Shown in pieces: positions 9,284 to 17,168 of a stretch of DNA of 19,676 bases. The position numbers and the translations under genes were made by a program. Below the pieces are notes generated by a model. The model did no database searches. It saw nothing but the letters and a program-made list of their open reading frames with translations, and was not told the origin of the DNA. How positions within the stretch are numbered: position 1 is the stretch's first letter; every line of letters starts with the position of its first letter. The DNA is from Rickettsiales bacterium (GTDB lineage Bacteria; Pseudomonadota; Alphaproteobacteria; Rickettsiales; UBA3002), in the NCBI GenBank assembly GCA_947441895.1, contig CANEUT010000008.1:1-19676 (forward strand), written 5' to 3'.

Positions 9284-9763
9284 ATGGTTGAGCACGCAAC
9301 AGGTGTAACGGCAGACGGGCGGATCGTTGAGAATCCCAAAGATCCGCGACTGGATCAAGATCGCATTATCCCACTTTCACAAGAAGTGTCTCATCACTTC
9401 GCAGAAGCGATGACTGGCGTTTTCGCGTCGGAAAAAGGTAAGACATTTCTTGATCACACCCACTATAGAGAAGCGTTGGCGGCATCAATAAACGCCGAAC
9501 CTCACTTTCCTTTTGTCGCCGTTGTAATCGATCAAAAGCTCGAAATGCACTCCAAGCTCGATAAATCGGACAGCCCGCCTGTGCTTAAAGATATCACCGA
9601 TGGCATAACATGTGTCTATGATCGATTTGTTAGGACTACCAGTCTTGAAGACCAAGCTGCTAAATTCGCCTTGATTATGCTTTTCCAAAAGCCAGCCTAT
9701 GATGCGTATATTGAAGCTGGTCTGGATACGGGTGCCCACACTAAATATGTTGTGCGCGGCTGA
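9284..9763 (+). CDS. Hypothetical protein, 159 residues
   Basis: I do not recognise this family. It is a soluble, mixed-charge protein with no signal peptide and no membrane segment; His residues cluster in its first half (EVSHHFAEAM, FLDHTHYREA). Codon use looks less GC-biased than in the pel genes beside it, judged by eye. The start at 9284 has only a weak GAAG close upstream, and TACAGT at 9272-9277 resembles a -10 box so close that the transcript could be nearly leaderless. It is transcribed in the same direction as pelG after a 93-base gap. Whether it is linked to Pel function or is a later insertion cannot be told from the sequence. Confidence 0.6.
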   Translation: MVEHATGVTADGRIVENPKDPRLDQDRIIPLSQEVSHHFAEAMTGVFASEKGKTFLDHTHYREALAASINAEPHFPFVAVVIDQKLEMHSKLDKSDSPPVLKDITDGITCVYDRFVRTTSLEDQAAKFALIMLFQKPAYDAYIEAGLDTGAHTKYVVRG

Positions 9764-9764
9764 T

Positions 9765-9804
9765 AGAGTGCCTTTTCCTTACACACCGTTTAAAAAAGCA
9801 CTCT
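9765..9804. terminator. Inverted repeat, possible weak terminator
   Basis: AGAGTGC (9765-9771) and GCACTCT (9798-9804) are perfect 7-base complements. After one mismatch the stem can continue with TTTT against AAAA. It begins just after the stop codon of the hypothetical gene and lies before the decarboxylase promoter. The loop is long and no T-run follows on the + strand, so a classical intrinsic terminator is doubtful. Confidence 0.35.
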
Positions 9805-9830
9805 GTAACAATCCGCTATAAAGTTTTTAC

Positions 9831-9857
9831 TTTACAACATCGTCTTCGGTGTATAAT
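9831..9857 (+). promoter_or_regulatory. Probable sigma-70-type promoter of the decarboxylase gene
   Basis: A perfect TATAAT (9852-9857) is preceded by TTTACA (9831-9836, five of six matches to TTGACA) with a short 15-base spacer. Transcription would start near 9864, giving a leader of about 150 bases before the decarboxylase ATG at 10012. Confidence 0.6.
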
Positions 9858-10011
9858 TGGATCCGGCCGCAAATCCCATGGCGTGTAGAGATCCCTAGAG
9901 GGGTAGGTTCAAAAGAACCGATCCAGCAAGGTGACCTTGGCACACCCTGTCATAAATCCGTCGCAAGGTTTGCTGGTGCGTTTGGTTAACGTACTAATGA
10001 GGGTTTATGAC
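9858..10011 (+). promoter_or_regulatory. Structured 5' leader of the ornithine decarboxylase gene (speF-RNA-motif candidate)
   Basis: This 154-base untranslated stretch is rich in hairpins: ATCCC-TAGA-GGGGT (9891-9904), GGTTC-AAAA-GAACC (9906-9919) and CAAGG-TGA-CCTTG (9927-9939). CCAGCAA (9923-9929) is a perfect complement of TTGCTGG (9970-9976). The overlapping GATCCAG (9920-9926) could instead pair with TTGGATC at 9857-9863, if the transcript starts early enough. That gives two mutually exclusive folds. TGAGGG (9998-10003) is the Shine-Dalgarno of the downstream ATG. The speF RNA motif is known upstream of ornithine decarboxylase genes in Alphaproteobacteria, and position and gene fit it; I cannot confirm the consensus by eye. 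Confidence 0.5.
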
Positions 10012-11208
10012 ATGCGAAGCTACATTTCGACCGATTCCGCTGTAAAGCATTTACGGCCTGAACAAGCTGTTTTTATCTATCGTCCCCATGCGCTGAAACG
10101 CGCAGCCGATTTCTTTTTGTCGCGCTTTCGGGGCAACGTGCTCTATGCCGTTAAAACCAATCCCGATGAACATGTTCTAAAGGATTTGTGGGCGGCAGGC
10201 GTGCGCCGCTTCGACGTGGCCAGTTTGCACGAGGTTGCCATGGTGCGCGGCCTGTTCCCTGAGGCAGAGCTGTTCTTCATGCACACCATTAAATCGCGTC
10301 ACGCCATCCGCGCGGCGTACCATACCTATGGCGTGCGTCACTTCTCGCTCGATACCCATGAGGAACTAGAAAAAATCCTCGCGGAAACGGATAACGCCGC
10401 CGACCTTGGCCTGCATGTGCGCATCGCCATTCCCAACAGCTACGCGGAACTAGCCCTCACCGGCAAATTCGGCGCCACGCTGGAAACGGCACCGGCACTG
10501 CTCACCGCTGTGCGTGCCGTGGCAAGCCGTGCGGGCGTGTGTTTCCATGTCGGTTCGCAATCCATGCACCCCGATGCGTATCGTTTAGCCATTAAACTGG
10601 CCAAACAAGTGGTAAAGCAATCGGGCGTGAAGATTGATTCGTTCGACGTGGGTGGTGGTTTCCCATCGATTTACCCGGGCATGACCCCGCCTGATCTGGC
10701 TGGCTATTTCAACGCCATTCATGATGCAACGCGTGACTTGGTGAAGCAACATGGCTGCGTGCTGATGTGCGAACCCGGCCGTGCGCTGGTGGCGGAATCA
10801 GGCTCGGTTATTGTGCGTGTGGAAGCCCGCAAAGGCGACTTCCTTTACCTCAACGACGGCACCTATGGTTCGCTGTTCGATGCGGGCGTGCCCCAGTTCA
10901 TTTTCCCGGGTCGCTTGCTTAACCGCAGCGGCAGTGACGATGTGAAGGGCTTCAGCTTCTATGGTCCCACCTGCGACACGCTCGACTTCATGAAAGGTCC
11001 CTTCATGTTGCCGGCCGATGTAAACGAGGGTGACTATCTGGAAATTGGCCAATTGGGCGCTTATGGGCGCACCATGGCCACCCGTTTCAACGGGTTTTCC
11101 ATCGCCAACCAGGTGGTTGCTGTGAAAGATGAGCCGCTGATGAGCCTTTACGCCCCCGAGCAGCCCGAGCGCGACAACATTCTTGTTGCCCGCGTGGCCA
11201 ACGGCTAA
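10012..11208 (+). CDS. Type III PLP-dependent decarboxylase, probable ornithine decarboxylase
   Basis: This 398-residue fold-type III (alanine racemase-like barrel) decarboxylase has PLP lysine K48 in YAVKTNP and phosphate-binding DVGGGFP and EPGRALVAE. The second-subunit active-site motif GPTCDTLD carries C321, and the C-terminal segment GAYGRTMATRFNGF is typical of ornithine and lysine/ornithine decarboxylases. It would convert ornithine to putrescine in the cytosol. The start is ATG 10012, with TGAGGG 8 bases upstream. In-frame GTG 9931 and ATG 9997 are rejected because they lie in the structured leader and lack a good Shine-Dalgarno. The next gene is a deoxyhypusine-synthase-like protein that can use putrescine, which favours ornithine over diaminopimelate. 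Lysine as a second substrate cannot be excluded. No terminator is seen after it. Confidence 0.88.
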   Translation: MRSYISTDSAVKHLRPEQAVFIYRPHALKRAADFFLSRFRGNVLYAVKTNPDEHVLKDLWAAGVRRFDVASLHEVAMVRGLFPEAELFFMHTIKSRHAIRAAYHTYGVRHFSLDTHEELEKILAETDNAADLGLHVRIAIPNSYAELALTGKFGATLETAPALLTAVRAVASRAGVCFHVGSQSMHPDAYRLAIKLAKQVVKQSGVKIDSFDVGGGFPSIYPGMTPPDLAGYFNAIHDATRDLVKQHGCVLMCEPGRALVAESGSVIVRVEARKGDFLYLNDGTYGSLFDAGVPQFIFPGRLLNRSGSDDVKGFSFYGPTCDTLDFMKGPFMLPADVNEGDYLEIGQLGAYGRTMATRFNGFSIANQVVAVKDEPLMSLYAPEQPERDNILVARVANG

Positions 11209-11272
11209 CCCACGCACGACGACGAGGCCCCTCAGGCCAACGCGGTAATCCACCTTTTTACTTGGCAAAGAT

Positions 11273-11301
11273 GGATTGCTTCGCTATGCGCTCGCAATGA
11301 C
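11273..11301. repeat. Short dispersed palindromic repeat, GTCAT...ATCC type
   Basis: Read on the - strand the 29 bases run from GTCATTGCGAGCGC to AGCGAAGCAATCC, with complementary ATTGC/GCAAT ends. It has the same ends as the repeats at 15677-15756 and 17872-17931. It lies just before the Shine-Dalgarno of the following gene, so it sits in the untranslated region of a probable two-gene transcript. Confidence 0.6.
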
Positions 11302-11317
11302 AAATATGGAGAGAAAA

Positions 11318-12370
11318 ATGACTGCCGCCCCAAAAGCCAAAAGCAATGCCAAAGCCGAACTGCTGAGCAAAACCGTCGAGCATATCGACATCACCAGCTT
11401 CGATGCTAGGCCTATCATCGATGGGATGGAGAATATGAGCTTTACCAGCCGCGATTTGGCACGCGCCACCCGCATCTATAACCAAATGCTGGCCGATAAA
11501 GACTGCTCCATCATCCTCACCGTGGCGGGCAGCACCAGTGCAGGCGGCTGCATGAAGCTTTATGCTGACCTCATTCGCTTCAACATGGTGGATGCCATTG
11601 TAGCCACCGGCGCCACCGTGGTGGATATGGATTTCTTCGAAGCGCTGGGCTTCAAACATTATCAAGGTTCGGCTTCGGGCCAAGATGACAAATTCCTGCG
11701 CGATTTATACATCGATCGCATTTACGATACCTATATCGATGAAGAAGAGCTGCAAGCCTGCGACCACACCATCCTCGATATTGCCAACTCGCTGGAGCCA
11801 CGCGCTTACAGCAGCCGCGAATTCATCCGCGAAATGGGCAAGTGGCTGGCCGCTGGCAATGCCAAGAAAAAAGACTCGCTCATCCAGCTGGCTTACGAAA
11901 ATGATGTGCCGATTTTCTGCCCCGCCTTCGTGGATAGCTCGGCCGGGTTTGGCTTGGTGAAACACCAGGTGGAAAATCCGAAAAAGCACATGGTGCTCGA
12001 CGCCATTGCCGACTTCCGCGAACTGACGGATGTGAAAATTAAAGCTGGCACCACCGGCCTGCTGATGATTGGCGGCGGCGTGCCGAAGAACTTCACGCAA
12101 GACACCGTTGTCTGCGCCGAAATTCTGGGCCACGAAGACGTGCAAATGCACAAATACGCCATTCAGCTGACCATCGCCGACGTGCGCGACGGCGCCTGCT
12201 CATCCTCCACCCTGAAAGAAGCATGTTCGTGGGGCAAGGTTGATACCGCGCTGGAGCAAATGGTGTTCGCGGAAGCGGGTAGCGTGTTGCCACTCATGGT
12301 GAGCGATGCCTACCACCGTGGCCACTGGAAAAACCGTACCCGTCACGGCTACGCCAAGCTGTTTGCTTAA
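11318..12370 (+). CDS. Deoxyhypusine-synthase-like protein, probable homospermidine synthase
   Basis: This 350-residue protein belongs to the deoxyhypusine synthase family. Features visible include the NAD-site glycine/serine stretch LTVAGSTSAGGCMKLYADLI, the segment MIGGGVPKNF and the catalytic-lysine motif SWGK with K307. Bacteria lack the eIF5A substrate of the archaeal and eukaryotic enzyme, and bacterial homologues have been shown to make sym-homospermidine from putrescine. With the ornithine decarboxylase just upstream, that reaction is the best inference; other aminobutyl acceptors are possible. ATG 11318 is chosen because GGAG lies 6 bases upstream. The longer frame from TTG 11276 would translate a dispersed repeat. 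The gap to the decarboxylase is 109 bases without a terminator, consistent with co-transcription. Confidence 0.88.
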   Translation: MTAAPKAKSNAKAELLSKTVEHIDITSFDARPIIDGMENMSFTSRDLARATRIYNQMLADKDCSIILTVAGSTSAGGCMKLYADLIRFNMVDAIVATGATVVDMDFFEALGFKHYQGSASGQDDKFLRDLYIDRIYDTYIDEEELQACDHTILDIANSLEPRAYSSREFIREMGKWLAAGNAKKKDSLIQLAYENDVPIFCPAFVDSSAGFGLVKHQVENPKKHMVLDAIADFRELTDVKIKAGTTGLLMIGGGVPKNFTQDTVVCAEILGHEDVQMHKYAIQLTIADVRDGACSSSTLKEACSWGKVDTALEQMVFAEAGSVLPLMVSDAYHRGHWKNRTRHGYAKLFA

Positions 12371-12394
12371 AAGAAATTAGCTCCTGTAGATTCG

Positions 12395-12473
12395 GTGCGT
12401 AGCGCTTTATGGCGCGAGCCGCGAAGCGCGGGGGTAAGCGATAGCGTAGGGGGCTGAGGCCCCCTATAAAAAC
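12395..12473. repeat. GC-rich dispersed repeat, GAGCCGCGA family, copy 1
   Basis: Starts GTGCGTAGCGC, contains GCGAGCCGCGA followed by a GCGGGGGT block, and ends in a 7-base-pair hairpin (AGGGGGC-TGAG-GCCCCCT) followed by ATAAAAAC. The order and about 40 bases of sequence match 17254-17340. It fills most of the 206-base gap before the symporter. No T-run follows the hairpin, so it is not a standard terminator. The rest of the gap holds only a weak promoter-like TTGCAC (12482) and TAAAAT (12503), with 15 bases between. Confidence 0.55.
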
Positions 12474-12576
12474 TATATTTATTGCACTGCACTACAAGCT
12501 TGTAAAATCGCTAGCCATTGGCTTCGCCGCTGCTATGGTGGCGCGCGTTTTACGCCCCCTCGCAAAAGGAAGTTCC

Positions 12577-13833
12577 ATGGCTGGTGCCGACGTTAAAGAA
12601 TTCACCGTGTTCGGTTTAAAAATGTGGCAACAGGTGGTTCTCTGCCTGTTTCTGGGTATTATCACCGGTTTTGTACTGCATGAAGATGCGGCCCGTTTCA
12701 AAGTGCTGGGCACCGTGTTCATCAACCTCATTAAAATGGTGGTGGTGCCGCTGGTATTTTTGGCGCTGGTGTCGGGCATCACCAGCATGGGTGATGGCGC
12801 AAACTTCAAGCGCGTTGGCCTCAAAGGCGTGGGCACTTATTTATTCACGGCCATCATTGCCGTGATTATCGGCCTGGCGGCGGGCACAATTTTTCAGCCC
12901 GGTGCTGGCCTGCATGTCAACATCAACGAGTTTGCAACCGCCGCCCCAACCCCGGGTAATGCACCGCCCATGGGCGTCAGTGATTTTCTACTCAGCCTTA
13001 TTCCCACCAATGTTTTTCAAGCCTTTGCCGAAGGGCACCTGCTACAGGTGATTGTGTTTTCGGTCATGTTTGGCACCACCATGAACATGATGGGTGAAAA
13101 ATCAGCCCGCGCCCGTCAGGTGCTGCATGATTTCAGCGCCATTGTTTTCAAAATGATTGAATATATTGTGCGTCTGGCACCACTGGCGGTGTTCGGTTTC
13201 ATGGCCTGGTCGGTTGGCACGCAAGGCGCCGAAATCATTAAAATTCTGGTGAAGCTGGTGGTTGCTGTGCTTGCTGCCTGCGCCTTCCAATATGCCCTGT
13301 TTGGTGTGATGATTGCCGCTGTGGCGCGCGTCAACCCCTTTGTGTTCTACCGCAAGCTGGCCACCACGCAGCTGATGGCTTTCTCTACCTCTTCCTCGAA
13401 AGCCACGCTGACCACCGCCATGCGCGAGTGTGAAACGAAGCTGGGTGTTTCCAGCCAGTCCACCCAGTTTCTGTTGCCGCTGGGCGCATGTATTAACATG
13501 GATGGCACCGCCATTTACCTTGGCATCTGCGCCTTGTTCTTCGCCCAGTTCTTTGGGGTTGAGTTGCAAACGGCCGACTATGCCATGCTACTGCTCACCT
13601 GCACCCTTGGCTCCATCGGCGCGGCGGGCATTCCTTCCGGCTCCATCATCTTCATGGGCATGGTGCTGCATTCGGTGGGGCTGCCCATTGAAGGTATTGG
13701 TCTGCTGCTTGGGGTTGATCGTGTGCTCGACATGGTGCGCACCACCATCAACATCACCGGTGATTGCGCCATCACCCTCATTGTCGATGCCACCGAAGAC
13801 ACCCTCAACAAAGAAGTATATTACAGCCGATGA
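12577..13833 (+). CDS. Dicarboxylate/amino-acid:cation symporter (DAACS family, DctA/GltP-like)
   Basis: This 418-residue inner-membrane transporter is a sodium- or proton-coupled importer of C4-dicarboxylates, glutamate or aspartate. It has the serine-rich re-entrant loop STSSSKATLTTA (S270-K275 region), the conserved NMDGT (residues 307-311) and the C-terminal substrate-site helix DRVLDMVRTTINITGD (381-396), including R388, which in relatives reads the acidic side chain. ATG 12577 has AAGGA 6 bases upstream; the in-frame ATG at 12535 lacks a comparable site. The last codon overlaps the secF start (ATGA), so the two are translationally coupled. The exact substrate cannot be settled from sequence. 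Confidence 0.92.
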   Translation: MAGADVKEFTVFGLKMWQQVVLCLFLGIITGFVLHEDAARFKVLGTVFINLIKMVVVPLVFLALVSGITSMGDGANFKRVGLKGVGTYLFTAIIAVIIGLAAGTIFQPGAGLHVNINEFATAAPTPGNAPPMGVSDFLLSLIPTNVFQAFAEGHLLQVIVFSVMFGTTMNMMGEKSARARQVLHDFSAIVFKMIEYIVRLAPLAVFGFMAWSVGTQGAEIIKILVKLVVAVLAACAFQYALFGVMIAAVARVNPFVFYRKLATTQLMAFSTSSSKATLTTAMRECETKLGVSSQSTQFLLPLGACINMDGTAIYLGICALFFAQFFGVELQTADYAMLLLTCTLGSIGAAGIPSGSIIFMGMVLHSVGLPIEGIGLLLGVDRVLDMVRTTINITGDCAITLIVDATEDTLNKEVYYSR

Positions 13834-14756
13834 AATTTCCCTTTCAAATCTTCCGCACCGTTCCCAACTTCGATTTCATTGGTTATCGTAAGGCGGGTTT
13901 TGCCGTTACCATCATCGGCATTATCGCCACCTTCATTTCATTGGCGACGCAGGGGCTAAACTTCGGCATCGACTTTTCGGGCGGTGTGGTGATGGAAGTG
14001 AAAACCGACCGCACGGCGGATCTGATTCAAATGCGCAACCTGCTGGAAAAACAACCGGCCACCGCCAATGCCAGCCTGCAATCGGTCGGCACCGAAGGCA
14101 ATCAGGTGATGATTCGCTTAAAGCCCGTGGGTGATGCCAGCCAAAGCCAAGCGGCCCAATCCGTGCGCGCCACACTGGAAGCGGGTTATGGTGCCCATGT
14201 TGATTATCTGCGGGTTGATTATGTGGGCCCACAAGTGGGTGACGAGCTGATTCGCGGTTCGTTCATGGCACTCGGTCTGGCCATGGTTGCCATGATGTTT
14301 TATTTATGGTTCCGCTTTGAATGGCAATATGGCGTGGGCGGCATTCTCGCCCTCATCCATGACGCGGTTCTTGTGTTCGGGTTCTATTCAGTCACCCAAA
14401 TCGAGTTTAACCTTACGTCGGTGGCGGCGCTGCTCACCGTCATCGGCTATTCCATCAATGACTCGGTGGTGATTTATGACCGCGTGCGCGAAGATCTGCG
14501 TAAATTCAAAGTACGGCCCGTGGCCGACGTCATTAACCTGGCGGTGAATGAAACCCTAGCACGCACCTTCCTCACCGGCGGCACGGTGCTGATGGCACTT
14601 TTGGGGCTTGTCACTTTTGGTGGTGACGTGCTGTTTGGTTTTTCCGCCGCCATGATTTTTGGCGTGATTGTCGGCACCTATTCCTCGATTTATGTTTCGT
14701 CGACCATTCTTGTTTACATGAACTTACGTCGTTCCGAATTAGCTACCACCAACTAA
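13830..14756 (+). CDS. secF: Protein translocase subunit SecF
   Basis: This 308-residue inner-membrane protein matches the usual SecF length. It has six membrane helices: one N-terminal, then a periplasmic domain opening with the SecD/SecF signature GIDFSGG (residues 46-52), then five more. The fourth helix region carries GYSINDSVVIYDRVRE, diagnostic of SecF. SecF works with SecD and YajC beside SecYEG, using the proton gradient to help pull exported proteins across the membrane. ATG 13830 shares ATGA with the symporter stop. Longer in-frame starts would lie inside the symporter. secD is not next to it, which is unusual. A stop/Shine-Dalgarno overlap (TAAGGAG) links it to the next gene. Confidence 0.93.
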   Translation: MKFPFQIFRTVPNFDFIGYRKAGFAVTIIGIIATFISLATQGLNFGIDFSGGVVMEVKTDRTADLIQMRNLLEKQPATANASLQSVGTEGNQVMIRLKPVGDASQSQAAQSVRATLEAGYGAHVDYLRVDYVGPQVGDELIRGSFMALGLAMVAMMFYLWFRFEWQYGVGGILALIHDAVLVFGFYSVTQIEFNLTSVAALLTVIGYSINDSVVIYDRVREDLRKFKVRPVADVINLAVNETLARTFLTGGTVLMALLGLVTFGGDVLFGFSAAMIFGVIVGTYSSIYVSSTILVYMNLRRSELATTN

Positions 14757-14768
14757 GGAGAAGTTTTT

Positions 14769-15563
14769 ATGTTGTTACGTCGCTCATTAATTCTTGCCAC
14801 CTGCTTACTCGCCACCGCCTGTGCCGACAGCAAGTTCCCCTATGAACCGCAATTTGCCAGCACCGATGATGTTTCGGTAGCCGCCCTGCCAACACCCCCC
14901 GCCGCTGATTCGAAAAAATTCAAAAACGAACTGGATCAGATTGTGGCGTTGCAGAAAAAATTGACCCAGAAAGAGAAAAATACCATTGCCGAAGAAGGCC
15001 CGGTTGTTCCAGAAATGATTGTTTTGCCAGTCCTTGGTAAAAACTATTCCGAAGCTAAATATCCAGCACTTTACACGCTGCTGCGTCATGCGGGTTCCGA
15101 CAGCTGGCGCATCAGCGATGCCGCAAAAGACTATTGGAAAGCACCGCGTCCCTTCCATGTCGATAGCCGCATTCAGCCCTATGCCGAACCACTGAAAAGC
15201 TATGGCTACCCAAGTGGTCACACCACCACCGGCCATGTGTGGGCAGGCGTGCTGAGCGATATTTTCCCTGCCAAAAAAGCCGCCTTCACCAAACGTGCTG
15301 GCCAAATTGCCCAGCACCGCGTCAGTGGTGGTCTGCATTTCCCCTATGATGTTGCAGGTGGCAAAACCCTTGCCGCAACCATTGTGGCAAAGCTGAAAAC
15401 CAACCCAGACTATCAACGCGAACTGGCTGCGGCCAAAGCCGAAGTGAAATCACCCGCTGTTAAGAGTCAAAAAATGGCCGGTGGCGGCGTTGCCGCGTGC
15501 GATCGTTATGTACGTTCTGTAAACGGCGGCACCACCAATGTCATGCAAGCCGGTGGCTGCTAA
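14769..15563 (+). CDS. Class A acid phosphatase-like (PAP2 superfamily), exported
   Basis: This 264-residue protein starts with a basic-hydrophobic signal (MLLRRSLILATCLLATAC). C18 in ATAC could be a lipobox cysteine, although Ala at -3 is not ideal. The full phosphatase signature is present: K120-x6-R127-P128, P148-S-G-H151, and R184-x5-H190-x3-D194, with H190 and H151 as the expected nucleophile/acid pair. It would cleave phosphomonoesters in the periplasm or at the outer membrane. An acidic/lysine-rich stretch (about 45-75) precedes the catalytic part. The C-terminal 40 residues hold two cysteines that could form a disulfide. AAGGAG lies 8 bases before the ATG and the gap from secF is 12 bases. 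The intrinsic terminator 30 bases downstream ends this transcription unit. Confidence 0.88.
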   Translation: MLLRRSLILATCLLATACADSKFPYEPQFASTDDVSVAALPTPPAADSKKFKNELDQIVALQKKLTQKEKNTIAEEGPVVPEMIVLPVLGKNYSEAKYPALYTLLRHAGSDSWRISDAAKDYWKAPRPFHVDSRIQPYAEPLKSYGYPSGHTTTGHVWAGVLSDIFPAKKAAFTKRAGQIAQHRVSGGLHFPYDVAGGKTLAATIVAKLKTNPDYQRELAAAKAEVKSPAVKSQKMAGGGVAACDRYVRSVNGGTTNVMQAGGC

Positions 15564-15591
15564 CCAGACGAGAAAAGCGTTTTAATGAGAG

Positions 15592-15626
15592 CCCCCACCC
15601 GCTGCAAAAGTTGGTGGGGGTTTTTT
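15592..15626 (+). terminator. Intrinsic terminator after the acid phosphatase
   Basis: CCCCCACC (15592-15599) pairs perfectly with GGTGGGGG (15613-15620), followed directly by six T (15621-15626). It is the strongest terminator in the window and closes the symporter-secF-phosphatase unit. Confidence 0.93.
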
Positions 15627-15676
15627 ATTGCCCAGTCATTTTTAGAGATTTGCTTACCTAAAAATAACCCACCCCT

Positions 15677-15756
15677 GTCATCCCGACGAAGGTCGGGATC
15701 CATGTTTTTAATCGAGCGCTATCAACGAAATAGATTCCGGCCTGCGCCGGAATGAC
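15677..15756. repeat. Pair of short palindromic repeats, GTCAT...ATCC type
   Basis: Two inverted units face each other. Unit one (15677-15701) begins GTCATCCCG and has the hairpin CCCGAC-GAAG-GTCGGG. Unit two (15733-15756), reversed, ends GGAATGAC and has the hairpin TTCCGGC-CTGC-GCCGGAA. They are separated by 31 bases. The pair occupies the 217-base gap between two converging genes, and no other gene is visible there. Confidence 0.75.
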
Positions 15757-15780
15757 TCGCGTCTTTTTATATCCTTATAA

Positions 15781-17145
15781 TCAAGCCGCCGCGCTGCCAT
15801 TGCTCAGCAAATTCGCCTCAGCCGTTTTTAAGTTGGCCAGCGCGGCCACCAGCTGCTCTTTCTCGCAGCAGAAGGAAATGCGCACATGCCAATCACGCGA
15901 AGCGGCGGGCGATGCTTGCTGCGTGGCGGTGGCGGGCGCATAGAACGGCGTGCCGGGCACACCACACACACCGGCCACATTCACTAAATACCGCATCATG
16001 GCGGCGGGCGAATCAATCACGTAAGCCGCGCCGGTTTCCGAATGTTCGGCCGCCACGGTTTTGCCAGAAAGGCCAGCAAAATTCACCCAGCCATAAATGG
16101 TGCCGCGCGGGGCATTCACTTCGGCATAGCGAAGCGCCGCAATACCATCGATCAGCAGCGCGCGTTTTTCAAGCAGCAGACCAACCGTGCGGGTGATAAA
16201 ATCATCGCCATAGAGCAGCGCCGCTTGCGCTTTCATCTGATCATCCACCCCCATGCCGCCGCCTTTGCTCTCGTTCCATTTCTTGAGCGATGACAGCGCT
16301 TCTTTATGATTCGTCACCACAAAACCCACACGCAAGCCCGCAAGCCCATATTCTTTCGACACGGTGCGGAAGCACAGCAGGCGGGCTTGCTCGAACAGGG
16401 CTTTCTCATGCGGCCCACGTTGCAGCACCGAAGTCACATCATAAGGCGCGCGATCGAACACCAGTTTGCCATAGGGATCATCGCTCGCCACCAGGGTGGT
16501 TTTGGTTTCACTCGCCACCACGGCGAAGAAATCTTCGCGTTCATTGCCGGTGTAATTGGCACCCGTGGGGTTGCTGGGCGCGTTGATAAGAATGGCAGCC
16601 GGTTCACCATATTTCGCCAGCGCCAGCTTCAAATCAGCAGCGCGCAGAATGCCGTCACCCGTCGCAATCTCGATGATTTTCACACCGGCGGGAAACATAT
16701 CATAGTTCGTGGGCCAACCCGGCGCCGCCATCAACACCAGCGCCCCCGCTTTCAGGAATGACAGCGCACCATTCAGCGCACCTTTACCGCCCGTGCCCAC
16801 GCACACATTCGCCGTGGTGGCCGCCATGCCAGTGTCACGCGTGAAGCATTCGGCCGCCGCAGCGCGCAGACTTGGAATGCCCGTGGTAGGCGAATAGGCA
16901 AAGCCCGTGGCTGGCAGTTTGAATTTCTCTTGGGTCGCGTTATCGGCCTTGGCGTCGGCACGCAGTTTGGCCACCCAGCCATCCACCTCATCGACCGCAG
17001 GCTTGGGGAACAAGTCACCCACCGTGACCACTTCAACCTTTTTGCCACGCGCTTTGGCCGCATCGGCCATGGTGGCGGCGCTCATAGTTGGCGAGTCACG
17101 GGTTTCAAGCGGTACAATGAATTCATGTAATGTGGCGGTGGTCAT
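15781..17145 (-). CDS. Class I/II (fold-type I) PLP aminotransferase
   Basis: This 454-residue cytosolic enzyme carries the canonical aminotransferase set: NAPSNPTG (N192), the PLP-ring motif SDDPYG (D223, Y225), the Schiff-base lysine K264 in TVSKEYGLAGLRVGF, and a C-terminal substrate-carboxylate arginine in WHVRISF. It transfers an amino group between an amino acid and a 2-oxo acid. The amino donor is not evident; aspartate-type or aromatic aminotransferases are the nearest families. The start is taken at 17145 because GAGGAA lies 5 bases upstream on the - strand; a longer form from 17172 is less likely. It converges with the phosphatase gene and diverges from cspA. TTGACT on the - strand (17200-17205) may be its -35 box. 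Confidence 0.87.
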   Translation of the reverse strand: MTTATLHEFIVPLETRDSPTMSAATMADAAKARGKKVEVVTVGDLFPKPAVDEVDGWVAKLRADAKADNATQEKFKLPATGFAYSPTTGIPSLRAAAAECFTRDTGMAATTANVCVGTGGKGALNGALSFLKAGALVLMAAPGWPTNYDMFPAGVKIIEIATGDGILRAADLKLALAKYGEPAAILINAPSNPTGANYTGNEREDFFAVVASETKTTLVASDDPYGKLVFDRAPYDVTSVLQRGPHEKALFEQARLLCFRTVSKEYGLAGLRVGFVVTNHKEALSSLKKWNESKGGGMGVDDQMKAQAALLYGDDFITRTVGLLLEKRALLIDGIAALRYAEVNAPRGTIYGWVNFAGLSGKTVAAEHSETGAAYVIDSPAAMMRYLVNVAGVCGVPGTPFYAPATATQQASPAASRDWHVRISFCCEKEQLVAALANLKTAEANLLSNGSAAA

Positions 17146-17168
17146 AGATTCCTCGGGTGAGTGGTGAT

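Noticed and set aside
9878..9898. Six-codon upstream reading frame (ATG GCG TGT AGA GAT CCC TAG) in the decarboxylase leader
   Set aside because: It has no Shine-Dalgarno and no ornithine-sensing peptide resemblance, and its bases form part of a hairpin. A leader peptide cannot be supported.
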